A stretch of 64,000 bases of DNA from Chryseobacterium sp. MEBOG06 (GTDB taxonomy: Bacteria > Bacteroidota > Bacteroidia > Flavobacteriales > Weeksellaceae). The notes beneath the pieces were generated by a model, which searched no databases, had not been told where the DNA came from, and saw only the letters and a list, made by a program, of their open reading frames with translations. Below, in pieces: positions 16,859-26,240 of this stretch. The DNA is taken from contig NZ_CP084580.1 in the NCBI RefSeq assembly GCF_021869765.1, forward strand, positions 3,534,001 to 3,598,000. The letters are read 5' to 3'. The translations under genes were made by a program, and so were the position numbers. How positions within the stretch are numbered: the first letter of the stretch is position 1; every line of letters starts with the position of its first letter.

Positions 16859-17142
16859 AACTATTTTTTTAAAACCACTCACTTTAAAATGAAATAAAAT
16901 CTATTTATTATTATTTCGAAGCTGATCTTAATGTGATACTATCCTATTAAAACAAGACTATAAAACTATTTTAATTGTTACCAGTCAAGATCTGCCGGGT
17001 GAAAGAATGCAGGATATTAAACACTTTAATCAACCAAAGAAACATACCTGGTGCATAGTAACACAGGTGAGTTTTTGACAAATCTTATCTCATAATAGCT
17101 TAAATGATCTAAAGTGTTTTAAAATATCAGGACGCAATCACT

Positions 17143-17290
17143 TCAATATTGAATTGATTGTGCTTTTTTAAGGTTAATTTTATGAAAAAAATTCTTCCCT
17201 TCTTTTTGCAATGATTTCTAATTGACCTTCTTTGCTAAATGCTTCATTTAAAAAATCAAGTTGATCCTGATTAGGAACGTCGCCAGATAC
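17143..17290 (-). pseudogene. Short protein-like remnant of unknown origin
   Basis: An open minus-strand frame without start codon reads like protein (QDQLDFLNEAFSKEGQL, IAKRREEFFHKINL) and ends at 17143. It is probably the end of a decayed gene, possibly another piece of the toxin locus. Family not recognised. Confidence 0.3.
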
Positions 17291-17423
17291 TTAATATTGC
17301 TCTAAAATTTGCTTCTTTGAAAAACGACTTTTTTAATTAAATTTGATAAAGTTCAAAAACATAACAATTAAAATTTAAGCTTTTATTTTTCTGAGAAACG
17401 AAAGTTTAACCAGGTTTAATGTG

Positions 17424-17431
17424 TAAATTTG
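17424..17431 (+). promoter_or_regulatory. Bacteroidetes -7 box before the DUF6624 gene
   Basis: TAAATTTG matches TAnnTTTG and lies about 60 nt before the ATG at 17493. The -33 element is weak (AGTTTA, about 17 nt upstream). Confidence 0.45.
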
Positions 17432-17492
17432 GAAGTTAACAGACCCTTTAAAAAAACAGAACGAAAACATCTAGAAGTTAATACAGAAAAAA

Positions 17493-18449
17493 ATGAGAAA
17501 CAATATTTATACTTTGTTATTATTTTTATTTTTATTCACAAGCGTTAATGCTCAAGAATATTCAAAATTAATAAGTGAAGCCAACAAATTATATGAAACA
17601 AAAGATTATAAAATGTCTACTGATTTATATGATAAAGCTTTTAAAATTGAAAGCAAAAATCCAAGTCACCTGTATAATGGCGCATGTGCATCTTCTTTAG
17701 CAGGAAATACAAAAAAAGCATTTAAATGGTTGAACTTATCAATAGAAAAAGGTTGGACAAATCTAAAGCACTTAAATTCTGATACTGATTTAGAAAATTT
17801 ACATTCAAAAAAAGAATGGGGAAAAACGATTGAAAAGTTAGAAAAAAAATTAGAGTTAGTAGAAGCAAATTATGACAAACCATTGCAGGCTGAATTATTG
17901 ATAATTCTTGAAGAAGACCAAAAATATAGGATGCAAATCCATGAAACTCTAAAAAAATTCAGTGATGATTCTAAAGAAATGCAAGACCTTTGGAAAATAA
18001 CACTTCAGAAAGACTCAATTAACTTATTAAAAGTAAAAAAAATATTAGATGAAAAAGGTTGGGTTGGCAAAGACAAAGTAGGCGCACAAGCCAATAATGC
18101 GATATTTCTTGTCATTCAACATTCAGATCTGGAAACGCAAAAAAAATATTTACCAATGATGAGAGAAGCTGTAACAAAAGGAAATGCAAACCCAGGTTCT
18201 TTAGCTTTGTTAATTGACAGAATAGAAATCCGAGAAGGTAGAAAACAAATATATGGAAGTCAGATAGGAACCAATCCAAACACTAATAATCAATATGTTT
18301 TACCTTTGATTGATCCTGACCATGTAGATAAAAGAAGAACAGAAGTTGGCTTAGGTTCAATCTCTGATTATGTTAAAAATTGGAATTTAATTTGGGATGT
18401 TGAAAAGTATAAAAGTGAATTACCTGAATTAGAAAAATTAAATAAATAG
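17493..18449 (+). CDS. Secreted TPR protein with DUF6624 domain
   Basis: 318 residues. Signal peptide (MRNNIYTLLLFLFLFTSVNA), then a TPR-like helical region about residues 22-105 (ANKLYETKDYKMSTDLYDKA), then a DUF6624 domain about 110-318: ILEEDQKYR, FLVIQHSDLETQKKYLPMM, SLALLIDRIEIREGRKQIYG and VDKRRTEVGL. DUF6624 is widespread in Bacteroidetes with unknown function; the export signal places it in the periplasm. It stands alone, with its own promoter box upstream and no neighbour on the same strand within 190 nt. Confidence 0.8.
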   Translation: MRNNIYTLLLFLFLFTSVNAQEYSKLISEANKLYETKDYKMSTDLYDKAFKIESKNPSHLYNGACASSLAGNTKKAFKWLNLSIEKGWTNLKHLNSDTDLENLHSKKEWGKTIEKLEKKLELVEANYDKPLQAELLIILEEDQKYRMQIHETLKKFSDDSKEMQDLWKITLQKDSINLLKVKKILDEKGWVGKDKVGAQANNAIFLVIQHSDLETQKKYLPMMREAVTKGNANPGSLALLIDRIEIREGRKQIYGSQIGTNPNTNNQYVLPLIDPDHVDKRRTEVGLGSISDYVKNWNLIWDVEKYKSELPELEKLNK

Positions 18450-18640
18450 AAAAAACGTCTGCTACAAGCAGTTTGCAAAAATAGCAGGTTTAGGGTTTAG
18501 TTTTAAGCGGTTTTTTTATTTCAAATAAAATATTTTTTTTAAGTCAAGATGACTTCTTTCTGCATTGTATTCTTCACATATCACCGTAAAAATTGAAAGT
18601 GTTTCAGTGAAAAATTAAAGCTCATTGCCTCATTAATTTT

Positions 18641-18648
18641 TAACTTTG
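18641..18648 (+). promoter_or_regulatory. Possible -7 box overlapping the first in-frame start of the AraC gene
   Basis: TAACTTTG matches TAnnTTTG exactly and its last three bases are the TTG otherwise usable as start codon at 18646. If it is the promoter, translation must begin further downstream. Confidence 0.35.
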
Positions 18649-19533
18649 CAGCTTACAATTGATAAAGCATTGAAGAAAAAGTACACCATAAAAGAGTTTC
18701 TTGAATACACTAATATAAGCGGCTTTAAGAATAATCATATTCATTTGGCGGAATACCATAAGCAGAAGAATATGCGAAGAAAATCGGCTCCCATTGAGCT
18801 CGACTTTTATTTTTTAGCAATCAAGCTCAACTTTGATAAAGACAAGAATTTTGGTCAGACGCTATTCGATCAGGCAGATGCCTTTGTATATCTGGACCAG
18901 CCGGGGGATTTTCTTCAATGGGATTTAGAACATCAAATTTCGGGGTATCATATTTTGATTGATGCAGGTTTGTTCAGAAAAATTGCTAAAGAATACAGCT
19001 TTACTTACTACGGCAATCACGAAGCACTTTTTATTACCAAAGAGGAAGAAAAAACAATTACCGACCTTTTCCAAAAAGCATTAAAAGAATTTGAAGGCAA
19101 CGAGAGCTTTTCTAAGGATATAGTGATTTCCTATGCTTCGCTTATTCTATCCTATATCCAGAAATTTTACAGCAGGCAGTTTGATACAAGAGAGGAACTG
19201 TATAACATTACGGTAGCCGATTTTTACAAGAACCTCGAAGCGTATTATGACAATGAACAGAATGCCATGAAAATGCCATCGGTTTCCTACTTTTCGGATT
19301 TAGCCAGTTTATCTTCCAATTATTTTGGCGACCTCATAAAACATTATACAGGGCGTTCGCCACAGGAACATATACATCAACTGCTCATACAGACAGCAAA
19401 GAACAAATTACGGACAACTTCTTTAAGCATAAGCGAGATAGCCTTTAGTTTAGGGTTTGAATATCCGTCCTATTTTGCCACGTTTTTCAAAAAGGAAACA
19501 GGCATTTCCCCAAGTGTGTTCCGAAATCAGTAA
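18646..19533 (+). CDS. AraC-family transcriptional regulator
   Basis: 295 residues from the furthest possible start, a TTG; there is no in-frame ATG until residue 43, and a -7-like box overlaps this TTG, so the true start is uncertain (another TTG lies at 18670). The N-terminal two thirds is a sensing domain (DFYFLAIKLNF, DQPGDFLQWDLEHQISGYH). The C-terminal 100 residues are the AraC DNA-binding domain with two helix-turn-helix motifs, the second SISEIAFSLGFEYPSYFATF followed by FKKETGISPSVFR. The next gene, a hydrolase, starts 88 nt later behind its own promoter; regulators of this type usually control such a neighbour. Confidence 0.85.
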   Translation: MQLTIDKALKKKYTIKEFLEYTNISGFKNNHIHLAEYHKQKNMRRKSAPIELDFYFLAIKLNFDKDKNFGQTLFDQADAFVYLDQPGDFLQWDLEHQISGYHILIDAGLFRKIAKEYSFTYYGNHEALFITKEEEKTITDLFQKALKEFEGNESFSKDIVISYASLILSYIQKFYSRQFDTREELYNITVADFYKNLEAYYDNEQNAMKMPSVSYFSDLASLSSNYFGDLIKHYTGRSPQEHIHQLLIQTAKNKLRTTSLSISEIAFSLGFEYPSYFATFFKKETGISPSVFRNQ

Positions 19534-19565
19534 ATAATTAAAGTCTTCCCGTAATTACTTTAAGG

Positions 19566-19593
19566 ATTGAGTTTTCAAGTCAGACTATCTTTG
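19566..19593 (+). promoter_or_regulatory. Bacteroidetes-type promoter of the hydrolase gene
   Basis: TTG at 19566-19568 and TATCTTTG at 19586-19593 are 17 nt apart and precede the ATG at 19621 by 27 nt. Likely target of the AraC regulator (inference). Confidence 0.6.
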
Positions 19594-19620
19594 TACTGTT
19601 CACTAACTTATTAAAGATAA

Positions 19621-20552
19621 ATGGCAATGAAAGCAATAAAATTCAAAAACAGAAATTGGGACGTAGCAGGTATCTTGCAGTTCCCGAAAGACTTTGATGA
19701 AACGAAAAAATATCAGGCGATTGTTTGTGCACACCCTATCAGCAGTTGTAAGGAACAGACAGCCGGAAATATTTATGGAAAAGCATTGGCAGAAGCTGGT
19801 TTTATTACACTGGTTTTTGATGCTTCCAATCAGGGAGAAAGCGGTGGCGAAGTAAGGTTTTAGAAGACCCTGCAACCCGTGTAGAGGATTTCCGTTGTGC
19901 AGCGGATTTTCTAACAACTTTGAATTATGTGGATGAAGAAAAAATTGGTGTTTTGGGAGTTTGTGGCGGAGGTGGCTATGCCGCTAATGCAGCAATGACC
20001 GAAAGACGGTTTAAGGCAGTTGTAACCGTTGTTGGCGCAAATTACGGACGTTTGCTTCGTGAGGGGGATTATACCGCTGATGCCGCTATTAAAACTCTGG
20101 AGGGAATTGCCAAGCAACGTACGGCACAGGCAAGAGGTGCTGACCCTGCCATTACGGTGTACAGACCAAACTCGCAGGAAGACAGAAAAGCTGCAGGAAT
20201 GAACGACATCGACATTATTGAAGCTGTAGATTACTATCAAACACCCAGAGCGCAGCACCCTAATTCTCCAAACCATTTACGCGTGGACAGTCTTGATAAA
20301 GCAATGGCTTTTGATGCGTTCCATTTAGCAGATTTATTACTTACACAGCCGCTTCACGTGGTAGTTGGCGATAAAGTAGGAGCATTTGGCTCATATAGGG
20401 ATGGCTTTGAACTGTTTGACAAAGCAGCATCAAAACAAAAGAGCATTCAAGTTGTTACCGAAGCAAGCCATTATGATTTGTATGACGGAAAAGAAGCTAC
20501 CGGAAAAGCATTGGAACAGATTGTTCCGTTTTTTAATAAACATCTTGTCTAG
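19621..20552 (+). pseudogene. Alpha/beta hydrolase (dienelactone hydrolase-like), broken by one missing base
   Basis: The first frame (19621-19863) encodes 80 residues with VCAHPISSCKEQTAGNIYG and FDASNQGESGGEVRF, then stops. With one extra T in the T4 run near 19857-19860 the protein continues LEDPATRVEDFRCAADFLTT into the frame ending at 20552, giving about 310 residues, the normal size for this family. The later part has the nucleophile elbow GVCGGGGYA (Cys in place of Ser, as in dienelactone hydrolases) and a C-terminal EASHYDLYDG that holds the catalytic His. Probably cytoplasmic and under the adjacent AraC regulator. The deletion may be a sequencing error, since three other genes in the window show the same type. 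Confidence 0.8.
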
Positions 20553-20582
20553 TGCAATTTTTCATTCTTTTAAAGGTATTTG

Positions 20583-20610
20583 AGCCTTACAACAAAATCG
20601 TTGTAGGGCT
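20583..20610 (+). terminator. Intrinsic terminator after the hydrolase
   Basis: AGCCTTACAAC and GTTGTAGGGCT pair over 11 bp (one T-G) and are followed by TTGTTTTT. Confidence 0.8.
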
Positions 20611-20740
20611 TTGTTTTTACCTTTGTATTATAAAAATTAAGATAATGCAAACAGAAATAAATACATTAAATATATTTGGACGATTACGCACTGGGTAAAG
20701 CGTACCATTCAGCGACCCTCAATATTCTAAAATAGGGTAA

Positions 20741-21076
20741 GCCTGTAACGATACAAACAAATTGTTAGTTGCTTCAGAGCTTGGGTTCCAGGCAGATTAT
20801 CCGGAGGAGAACATCCTTTTTATAGCAGAAAACACCAATACAAAAGCAATCTGTGTAACAAGAGGAAAACATGGTTCAATATTGCTTTGGGAAAATTCTT
20901 TTTACTACCGTAAGGGCTTCATGATGAAAGTTGTAGGTACAGCAGGTGTCGGAGATTCTTATCTCGCCGCCCTTATCGCAAAACTGACCAGTGATAAAGA
21001 ACCTGAAAAAGTATCGGATTTTGCCAGTGCTGTCGGTGCTATCATAGCAAGCCATCCTGGTGCCAATCCGAAATAG
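20741..21076 (+). pseudogene. C-terminal remnant of a PfkB-family (fructokinase-like) sugar kinase
   Basis: The open frame shows ICVTRGKHGSILL and then VVGTAGVGDSYLAALIAKL, the PfkB anion-hole and catalytic motif (the base Asp is in GDS), ending with GAIIASHPGANP. The N-terminal two thirds of the family, including the sugar-binding part, is missing, and the upstream sequence is degenerate. Non-functional. Confidence 0.7.
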
Positions 21077-21099
21077 AAAGCATTGAGATAGAAAAATTT

Positions 21100-21222
21100 A
21101 TGAAAAACCAACAATTTGAGCTGAAACCCTTCGAAATATTTGGCATCATCGGCTTTTTTATGATGATGCTATTTTCTATCATATTATCTTTTGTATGGTT
21201 GATGAAAACGGGCGTTTGCTAA
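21100..21222 (+). CDS. Small single-span membrane protein (40 aa)
   Basis: The ATG at 21100 encodes MKNQQFELKPFEIFG followed by one hydrophobic segment (residues 15-34) and a short tail. It lies 23 nt after the kinase remnant. No family recognised; it could also be a piece of a larger decayed gene. Confidence 0.35.
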   Translation: MKNQQFELKPFEIFGIIGFFMMMLFSIILSFVWLMKTGVC

Positions 21223-21379
21223 AAGAATATGATTCTCCTAAAAAAAGTAAGGATTGATTTAAAGTTAGATCCACCAATAAGCAGGAAAGTCGCGTCAGGA
21301 AAGTTTAAACCCGAAGCTTAAAAAACAAATGAATAATCTGAAAATTTGTTTTTCTAAAATAAATTCATTATATTGAGAT

Positions 21380-21544
21380 ATGAAAAAATTTGAAAATCAA
21401 GGTAGTATAACGCACGCAGGTAAAATGAATGAACGAACAAGAGCTATGGAAGTTCTTGAAAAAGCTAAGCAGACACAAGGGAAAATCACCTTTCTAAGAC
21501 AAGGGGCCGGAAGAAATTTTAAACCCAAAAATGAGGTTTCCTAA
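21380..21544 (+). CDS. Small basic hypothetical protein (54 aa)
   Basis: A clean ATG-to-stop frame of 54 residues: hydrophilic N-terminus (MKKFENQGSITHAGKMNE), a short helix (TRAMEVLEKAKQ) and a basic end (LRQGAGRNFKPKNEVS). A perfect intrinsic terminator follows at 21610, which supports that it is transcribed. Function and family unknown. Confidence 0.5.
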   Translation: MKKFENQGSITHAGKMNERTRAMEVLEKAKQTQGKITFLRQGAGRNFKPKNEVS

Positions 21545-21609
21545 ATTGGAATTGATTACTCCATGGTCCACATAAGAATGTGGTATGTTACCGAAAATAT
21601 AGAAAAAAG

Positions 21610-21627
21610 CCCCTGTTTCAACAGGGG
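21610..21627 (+). terminator. Strong intrinsic terminator
   Basis: CCCCTGTT, a 2-nt loop and AACAGGGG, followed by TTATTTTATTTTATT. The IS element inserted 14 nt further on. Confidence 0.8.
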
Positions 21628-21692
21628 TTATTTTATTTTATTGTCTCGTCCTGAAAAAAGTTGACTAAAAAACAATAAAACCAGTCAGCGTT

Positions 21693-22055
21693 ATGGATTC
21701 AAAAAAAACATCAGGTCCTGTACATGAGTACAGTGAGGCCTTCAAAAGACAAGTTGTCTCTGAATATGAACGGGGATTATATACAAAATCCCAATTGCAA
21801 ACACGATACAATATCCGTGGTAATTCATGTATTCCGAAATGGTTAATAAAATATGGTAACTTTACTTATGAAAAACAAATAAGTAAAGGCAGGCCCATGA
21901 AAGACCCACAGAAACAAAAGATTAAAGAGCTTGAGGCAGCTTTATCAAAAAAGGAAGAAGAACTCAAGGTCTTTAGGAAATTTATAGAAATCGCTGAACG
22001 TGAATTAAAGATTGAAATTGTAAAAAAGTCTGGTTCCAATCAATCCAGGAAATAA
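21693..22055 (+). CDS. IS3-family transposase OrfA
   Basis: 120 residues. N-terminal helix-turn-helix (EAFKRQVVSEYERGLYTKSQ, then YNIRGNSCIPKWL) for binding the IS ends, followed by a coiled coil (KIKELEAALSKKEEELKVFR). Near its end the codons GTA AAA AAG form an A6G slippery heptamer that allows -1 frameshifting into OrfB. OrfA alone acts as a regulator in this family; the fusion is the transposase. Confidence 0.9.
   Translation: MDSKKTSGPVHEYSEAFKRQVVSEYERGLYTKSQLQTRYNIRGNSCIPKWLIKYGNFTYEKQISKGRPMKDPQKQKIKELEAALSKKEEELKVFRKFIEIAERELKIEIVKKSGSNQSRK
22022..22028 (+). promoter_or_regulatory. Programmed -1 frameshift site (A6G)
   Basis: AAAAAAG is in phase A-AAA-AAG in the orfA frame. The -1 frame is open from here straight into orfB (KKVWFQSIQEIKAH). 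Confidence 0.8.
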
Positions 22056-22093
22056 AGGCACATACGAATCTTCCAGTAGAAGATATCTGCCGA

Positions 22094-22945
22094 TTGTTTG
22101 GATACAGTAAACAAGCTTATTACAAAAGAAGGAGCCGGCCGAGTTTAAATAATAATCAAGAAAGAATTATAGAATTAGTAGTATCAATTCGCAAAAAGAT
22201 GCCTAAAATAGGTACTCGGAAACTTTATTTCTTACTTAAAAATGATTTTAACAAAGAAAGCATTCAAATAGGAAGAGATGGATTGTTTAAGATTTTAAGA
22301 TCAAATTATCTTTTAATTCCCAGAAGACACAGTTACTTTAAAACAACGAACTCCAGACATTGGATGAAGAAATATCCCAATATCATCAAAGAAAAAGAAT
22401 TGAAATGTTCAGAGAAGGTTTGGGTAGCAGATATTACCTATCTGAAAACTAAAGAGAGGAATTATTATCTTCACCTGATTACTGATGCTTATTCAAAAAA
22501 AATTGTAGGATATGAATTGAGTGATAATTTACAGACCAGTTCTACATTGAAGGCATTAAAACAAGCCATAAGGAATCGGGTATATAAACATCCCTTAATT
22601 CATCATTCAGACAGAGGTTTACAGTATTGTAGTAAAGAATATACCGAAATGCTAAAGAAGAATGATATTCTTATCAGTATGACAGAGAACTCGGATCCTT
22701 ATGAAAATGCTGTAGCAGAAAGAGTGAATGGCATTCTAAAATATGAATTTGGATTGATTGGTACTTTTGAAAATTTTAAAAATCTCTCTCGACAGCTTGA
22801 TCAATCAATTTACTATTATAATAATTTGAGACCCCATTTTTCATTACATTATAATATTCCAAGCCAAGTACACATGAAAAATAATGTGAAATTAAAAACC
22901 TATAAAAAACAAAATCAGAATAGGAAAATCCCTACTCTGATTTAA
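22094..22945 (+). CDS. IS3-family transposase OrfB (DDE integrase core)
   Basis: 283 residues from the first TTG, but the frame is open from about 22020 and is normally reached by -1 frameshift from orfA. HTH_21-like segment (SIRKKMPKIGTRKLYFLL) then the rve integrase core with the three acidic residues visible: D in VADITYL, D in HHSDRGLQY and E in NAVAERVNG. C-terminus YNNLRPHFSL is typical of IS3. It would cut and join the IS ends. Confidence 0.9.
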   Translation: MFGYSKQAYYKRRSRPSLNNNQERIIELVVSIRKKMPKIGTRKLYFLLKNDFNKESIQIGRDGLFKILRSNYLLIPRRHSYFKTTNSRHWMKKYPNIIKEKELKCSEKVWVADITYLKTKERNYYLHLITDAYSKKIVGYELSDNLQTSSTLKALKQAIRNRVYKHPLIHHSDRGLQYCSKEYTEMLKKNDILISMTENSDPYENAVAERVNGILKYEFGLIGTFENFKNLSRQLDQSIYYYNNLRPHFSLHYNIPSQVHMKNNVKLKTYKKQNQNRKIPTLI

Positions 22946-23285
22946 GTATATTTAACTTATAAAACTAGTCAACCTTTTTCAGGACTAGTCATATCCTTAA
23001 TCTTTAGATACTCCAACTCTAATTTTATTATGTTTAGTTTAAACCTATTCAAAGCAGGCTTCACTACTTTTATATGTTCTCGAGTTTAGGTTTTCCTTTC
23101 TGAGACTTTTTCTAAAGCTTTAAACAATGAGAGATTACGGTTTAGTTCTTCCTCAAGGAAAAATGAATTGTTTTGATATGGGGTAGTAGTCTTTTTCATC
23201 AAGTAAAGACGGCATCTGTTTCAGACTTGGATATATCATTTAGCTTAAATATAGCTAAGAATATAAGCTTAATTTTAACAAACAT

Positions 23286-23357
23286 ATGAAACCGAGAGCG
23301 AAAAATTGATGATCCGGCTTTCAAGACCAAAGCCGTTGAGCTTGTTTTAATTGCTGA
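23286..23357 (+). pseudogene. Remnant of another IS3-type OrfA
   Basis: After an ATG and one frameshift, the sequence reads DDPAFKTKAVELVLIADLK, the characteristic start of IS3-type OrfA (R..FD..FK.KAVEL). Only this short piece remains. The surrounding 22992-23470 also contains a decayed minus-strand frame (EEELNRNLSLFKALEKVSE near 23090-23160) that I cannot assign. Confidence 0.5.
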
Positions 23358-23470
23358 TCTTAAGCATAAACAGAAATTCTATTCTTCAATAATCTAGTAC
23401 TAGCATTAAATTATTCAATCCAATTTCTCAAATTCAATATTGTAAACTCTTGAGAAATTAGTTATACAGC

Positions 23471-24238
23471 TCATGAATGCCAAAGAGTAAAATCTGCTAT
23501 TGTAGTTGAGCCCGGTGGTCCCACCCAGATTCTGGAAAGATTTTCTGGCTGTTTCGGATCATAAAGGACAGTTGCTGCATCTCCTGTCTTAGGCAGATCG
23601 CTGCGTTTCCACTGGCCGGTTTTCTGAACCCAGCGATCCACCCCGTCCACGTCGGTAAATTTCACAGTAATTGTTCCGATGAGACCGCCTGAACTAGGAT
23701 CAATTTCCGGAATATCGGTAATGAGCGCAGGAATTATTTTCCCTTCAGTGATCATGCGGGTAAGAGTTTCATACTTTGCTGATCGCTTCATTCTTAATAG
23801 GATGCTAGTTATCAAGAGTAATCCGGCAATAACAGTCAGTATCACAGGAATAATCCATAATACACCCATCTTTGTTAGCGATAAAGCACCCCACCAGGCA
23901 CCAATGGCAATCCCTGTGAAAAGAACAGGCCCAGGTCCAATCCCAGGAAATGAAAGTAGTTTCCCGGTATATCTGCGGCTGGCACTTATGTGTACAAAGA
24001 GACCACAGATTATAAATGGCAGCCCGGCAGCCATGCTAAAGATTGCTAAGGGAGGTTCATCCGAATTCGTCATATCCTGCTCCAAAAAACCAAATATAGA
24101 ACGAGCGATTAATACGCCGCCTAATAAAATCATAACATGACCGATCAAAACACCCAGCAATGCAGCCTGGCTCCCCTTCTGCCTGGCTATCCTCTGTTTA
24201 CGTGCTTCTATAGGATCTATTGTATTGTTATTCTTCAT
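23471..24238 (-). CDS. Membrane protein with DUF3592-like C-terminal domain
   Basis: 255 residues from the ATG at 24238 (an upstream ATG at 24280 would add 14 residues of little character). After a basic N-terminus come four hydrophobic segments: AALLGVLIGHVMILLGGVL, a segment around FSMAAGLPFIICGLFV, FTGIAIGAWWGALSL and VLWIIPVILTVIAGLLLI. The C-terminal 90 residues are soluble, with VKFTDVDGVDRWVQKTGQW and AATVLYDPKQPENLSRIW, resembling DUF3592 proteins. Function unknown. Stand-alone gene. Confidence 0.7.
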   Translation of the reverse strand: MKNNNTIDPIEARKQRIARQKGSQAALLGVLIGHVMILLGGVLIARSIFGFLEQDMTNSDEPPLAIFSMAAGLPFIICGLFVHISASRRYTGKLLSFPGIGPGPVLFTGIAIGAWWGALSLTKMGVLWIIPVILTVIAGLLLITSILLRMKRSAKYETLTRMITEGKIIPALITDIPEIDPSSGGLIGTITVKFTDVDGVDRWVQKTGQWKRSDLPKTGDAATVLYDPKQPENLSRIWVGPPGSTTIADFTLWHS

Positions 24239-24683
24239 TATGTAAGTTGAGTTTTCATAATTACTATATACTGAATACATTAAAGGTTTAGCTTCTCAAA
24301 TGTAGTAAATAAATTTAAACAGCAATCACGGATTTTATTCAATCAGTTTAGAGGGCGTTTCAAAAAACATTCGTCTCTTTCGATGGATCCAGAAAGACTT
24401 CTTAAAGAAAAGCCTCCCGGGGTATCAGGAGGCAAAAGTGTAATTTGTCAGAAATATGAAATTTTCATGTTTTCAAATGTAAGAAGTGATTACATTCTTT
24501 ATTATGACCTGAATCATAAATAAATTAACATTATTGCTTTTAACCATTAAATTATTTGTAATTAAAATTAATAAATCCTTATTTTAATTCAATTTCCATT
24601 AAGCTTCAGATTGAATGAAATTAGGTAGGACAGAAAAATAAAATTCAACCATTCTTTAAATAAAGTACTCAAGAACATTTATT
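24239..24683. other. Intergenic region with one hairpin
   Basis: No gene seen. GCCTCC and GGAGGC (24412-24433) form a GC-rich hairpin that may act as a terminator in either direction, with short A- and T-rich flanks. Confidence 0.5.
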
Positions 24684-25121
24684 TTAAGTCCTCCTTGACC
24701 GTTTTAAACGGCGTGAAAGCATTTTCTCAATGGTAGTTTTCGCTTTTTTCCTGGCTTCTCCAGGCTGACGAGGTTTAGATGAAGGTTTACGTTTCGGGGC
24801 AGAAGAACGGTCAAAATTCAATCTTTCTATGATTGCACCTAAAAATATCGTGAAATCGCCATCATATTGTATAGAATTAACTTCAATCAACATCCGGCGT
24901 GCACCAGGGTTATACCCCTCCTGCAGTAATACAGTGCTGTAATTTCGAATTGCAATCGGGTTTCCATTTTTATCAGATTTAAAAAATCTGGATTTATAAT
25001 GATTTGTTCCCTCTCTGTATTCTTCTTTTTTTTTGCCTGTCTCAATTTCATCAAACCATACTTTTTGCATGGGTAAATAGAGTGGTTTTTTTTCAGGTTC
25101 TGCAAATGGTAAATTTTTCAT
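24684..25121 (-). CDS. ASCH-like domain protein with basic tail
   Basis: 145 residues. The first 100 resemble an ASCH domain (a PUA-like RNA-binding fold): LPMQKVWFDEIETGKKKEEY with the GxKxxExR-type signature, then ITYP-like strands, and the segment IEVNSIQYDGDFTIF. The last 40 residues are strongly basic (KRKPSSKPRQPGEARKKAK, RRLKRSRRT), suggesting nucleic-acid binding. Function unknown; stand-alone gene. An alternative is a phage-derived regulator. Confidence 0.6.
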   Translation of the reverse strand: MKNLPFAEPEKKPLYLPMQKVWFDEIETGKKKEEYREGTNHYKSRFFKSDKNGNPIAIRNYSTVLLQEGYNPGARRMLIEVNSIQYDGDFTIFLGAIIERLNFDRSSAPKRKPSSKPRQPGEARKKAKTTIEKMLSRRLKRSRRT

Positions 25122-25294
25122 CAGTTTTTATTATTATTTAATTTCTTAAAAGTAACAACCTCCTTTCAATACTGAAAAAGGGTTTCCGAAAAGACTGATA
25201 TTTACTATTATTTGCAACCCACTTTAATATTTTAAATCCTTTTGGAACAAATTGATGTTATTTGAAACAATATTCCGGTTTATACTTTTACAAA

Positions 25295-25906
25295 TTATTT
25301 TTTTTGCAAATCGCCAAAATCATGTATTTTGATAACTTCTATATGATTACCAGAAATCCGGAAGAGATCTGTAGCTTCTCTATACTTTTCTTCGTTTTCT
25401 GTATCCAAAGTTCTAAAATAAACCCGACGTACATCTTTATCCTTTACAACTGAAATAAAAGTAAACCATGTAGAATTGGATGCACCATCAGGGAGCACCG
25501 CACTCACATTGGCTTCTTTCAGTTTAGCAAGGTCATTCCCTTTAAACCATTTATCAATAAGTTTTTTACCGTCGATTTTTTTTCCTCCTGATTCTAAAGC
25601 AGCAGCCAGTAAAGGGTTGCCTGCATTATCAAACCCTGTATTGAATTTGCTTGCATAATAAAACAAAATAGCTCTGGTAGGCTCATCCAGATGTTTACAA
25701 TATTTATTATCAATCGTTACCTGCCCCTGCCCTGCTCGGGAAAAAACAACAGTACTGTCTGAATTTTCAGACAAATTGGATGGAGTTACCCCAGCATTTT
25801 TCTGATGATCAACTTTGGATTTATTACAAGCAATACACAGGAAAAACAGCACTGATACAGCTAATATTTGTAATAAAAAAATATTTGTTTTTTTAAGAAT
25901 GTTCAT
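25295..25906 (-). CDS. Lipoprotein of unknown function
   Basis: 203 residues. A lipoprotein signal (FLLQILAVSVLFFLCIAC) with the lipidated Cys near residue 27 is followed by a Ser/Asn-rich linker and a globular domain (YYASKFNTGFDNAGNPLLAA, STWFTFISVVKDKDVRRVYF). Probably anchored in the outer or inner membrane facing the periplasm. No family recognised. Stand-alone; the 330 nt upstream of it show no gene. Confidence 0.65.
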   Translation of the reverse strand: MNILKKTNIFLLQILAVSVLFFLCIACNKSKVDHQKNAGVTPSNLSENSDSTVVFSRAGQGQVTIDNKYCKHLDEPTRAILFYYASKFNTGFDNAGNPLLAAALESGGKKIDGKKLIDKWFKGNDLAKLKEANVSAVLPDGASNSTWFTFISVVKDKDVRRVYFRTLDTENEEKYREATDLFRISGNHIEVIKIHDFGDLQKK

Positions 25907-26240
25907 AGTAAATCATTTAGATAATGTATATTACGATTAATTTTTAATATTTACAAATGGTCATAAAGGGAGCTAAAAACTATTTACCACAAGGTAGAAA
26001 ATTCAGCCCCCTTTTAGATCAATAACATCCTATATTCAGATCCGCTATGTAAAATCTGTCTCCATAGTCATATATAAACGTCTCCTTTAGTTCCTTGCCT
26101 TATACTAATAGCTGAAACGATCTCCTACAATATTGTATTATTTACAGGTATACACCCCCTTCACAAATTCAGAATAATATAATATCATCACCAGTGCTGT
26201 ATTCTGAAAACTGTAAGTATTAACATAGTATTTCAAAATT

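Larger units (their letters stand above)
21642..22991 (+). mobile_element. IS3-family insertion sequence, apparently complete
   Basis: About 1350 bp. Terminal inverted repeats are TGTCTCGTCCTGAAAAAAGT on the left and, read inward, TGACTAGTCCTGAAAAAGGT on the right, continuing alike as TGACTA. Both ends are flanked by the trinucleotide TAT, consistent with a 3-bp target duplication. Inside are the two transposase frames and an A6G slippery site. Ends, duplication and both frames look intact, so the element may still be active. Confidence 0.85.

Noticed and set aside
20741..21076. Functional sugar kinase
   Set aside because: Only the C-terminal third of the PfkB fold is present and the upstream DNA is degenerate.
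22992..23470. A gene between the IS element and the membrane protein
   Set aside because: Protein-like stretches exist on both strands but all are interrupted by stops or frameshifts; only a short IS3-type remnant is recognisable.
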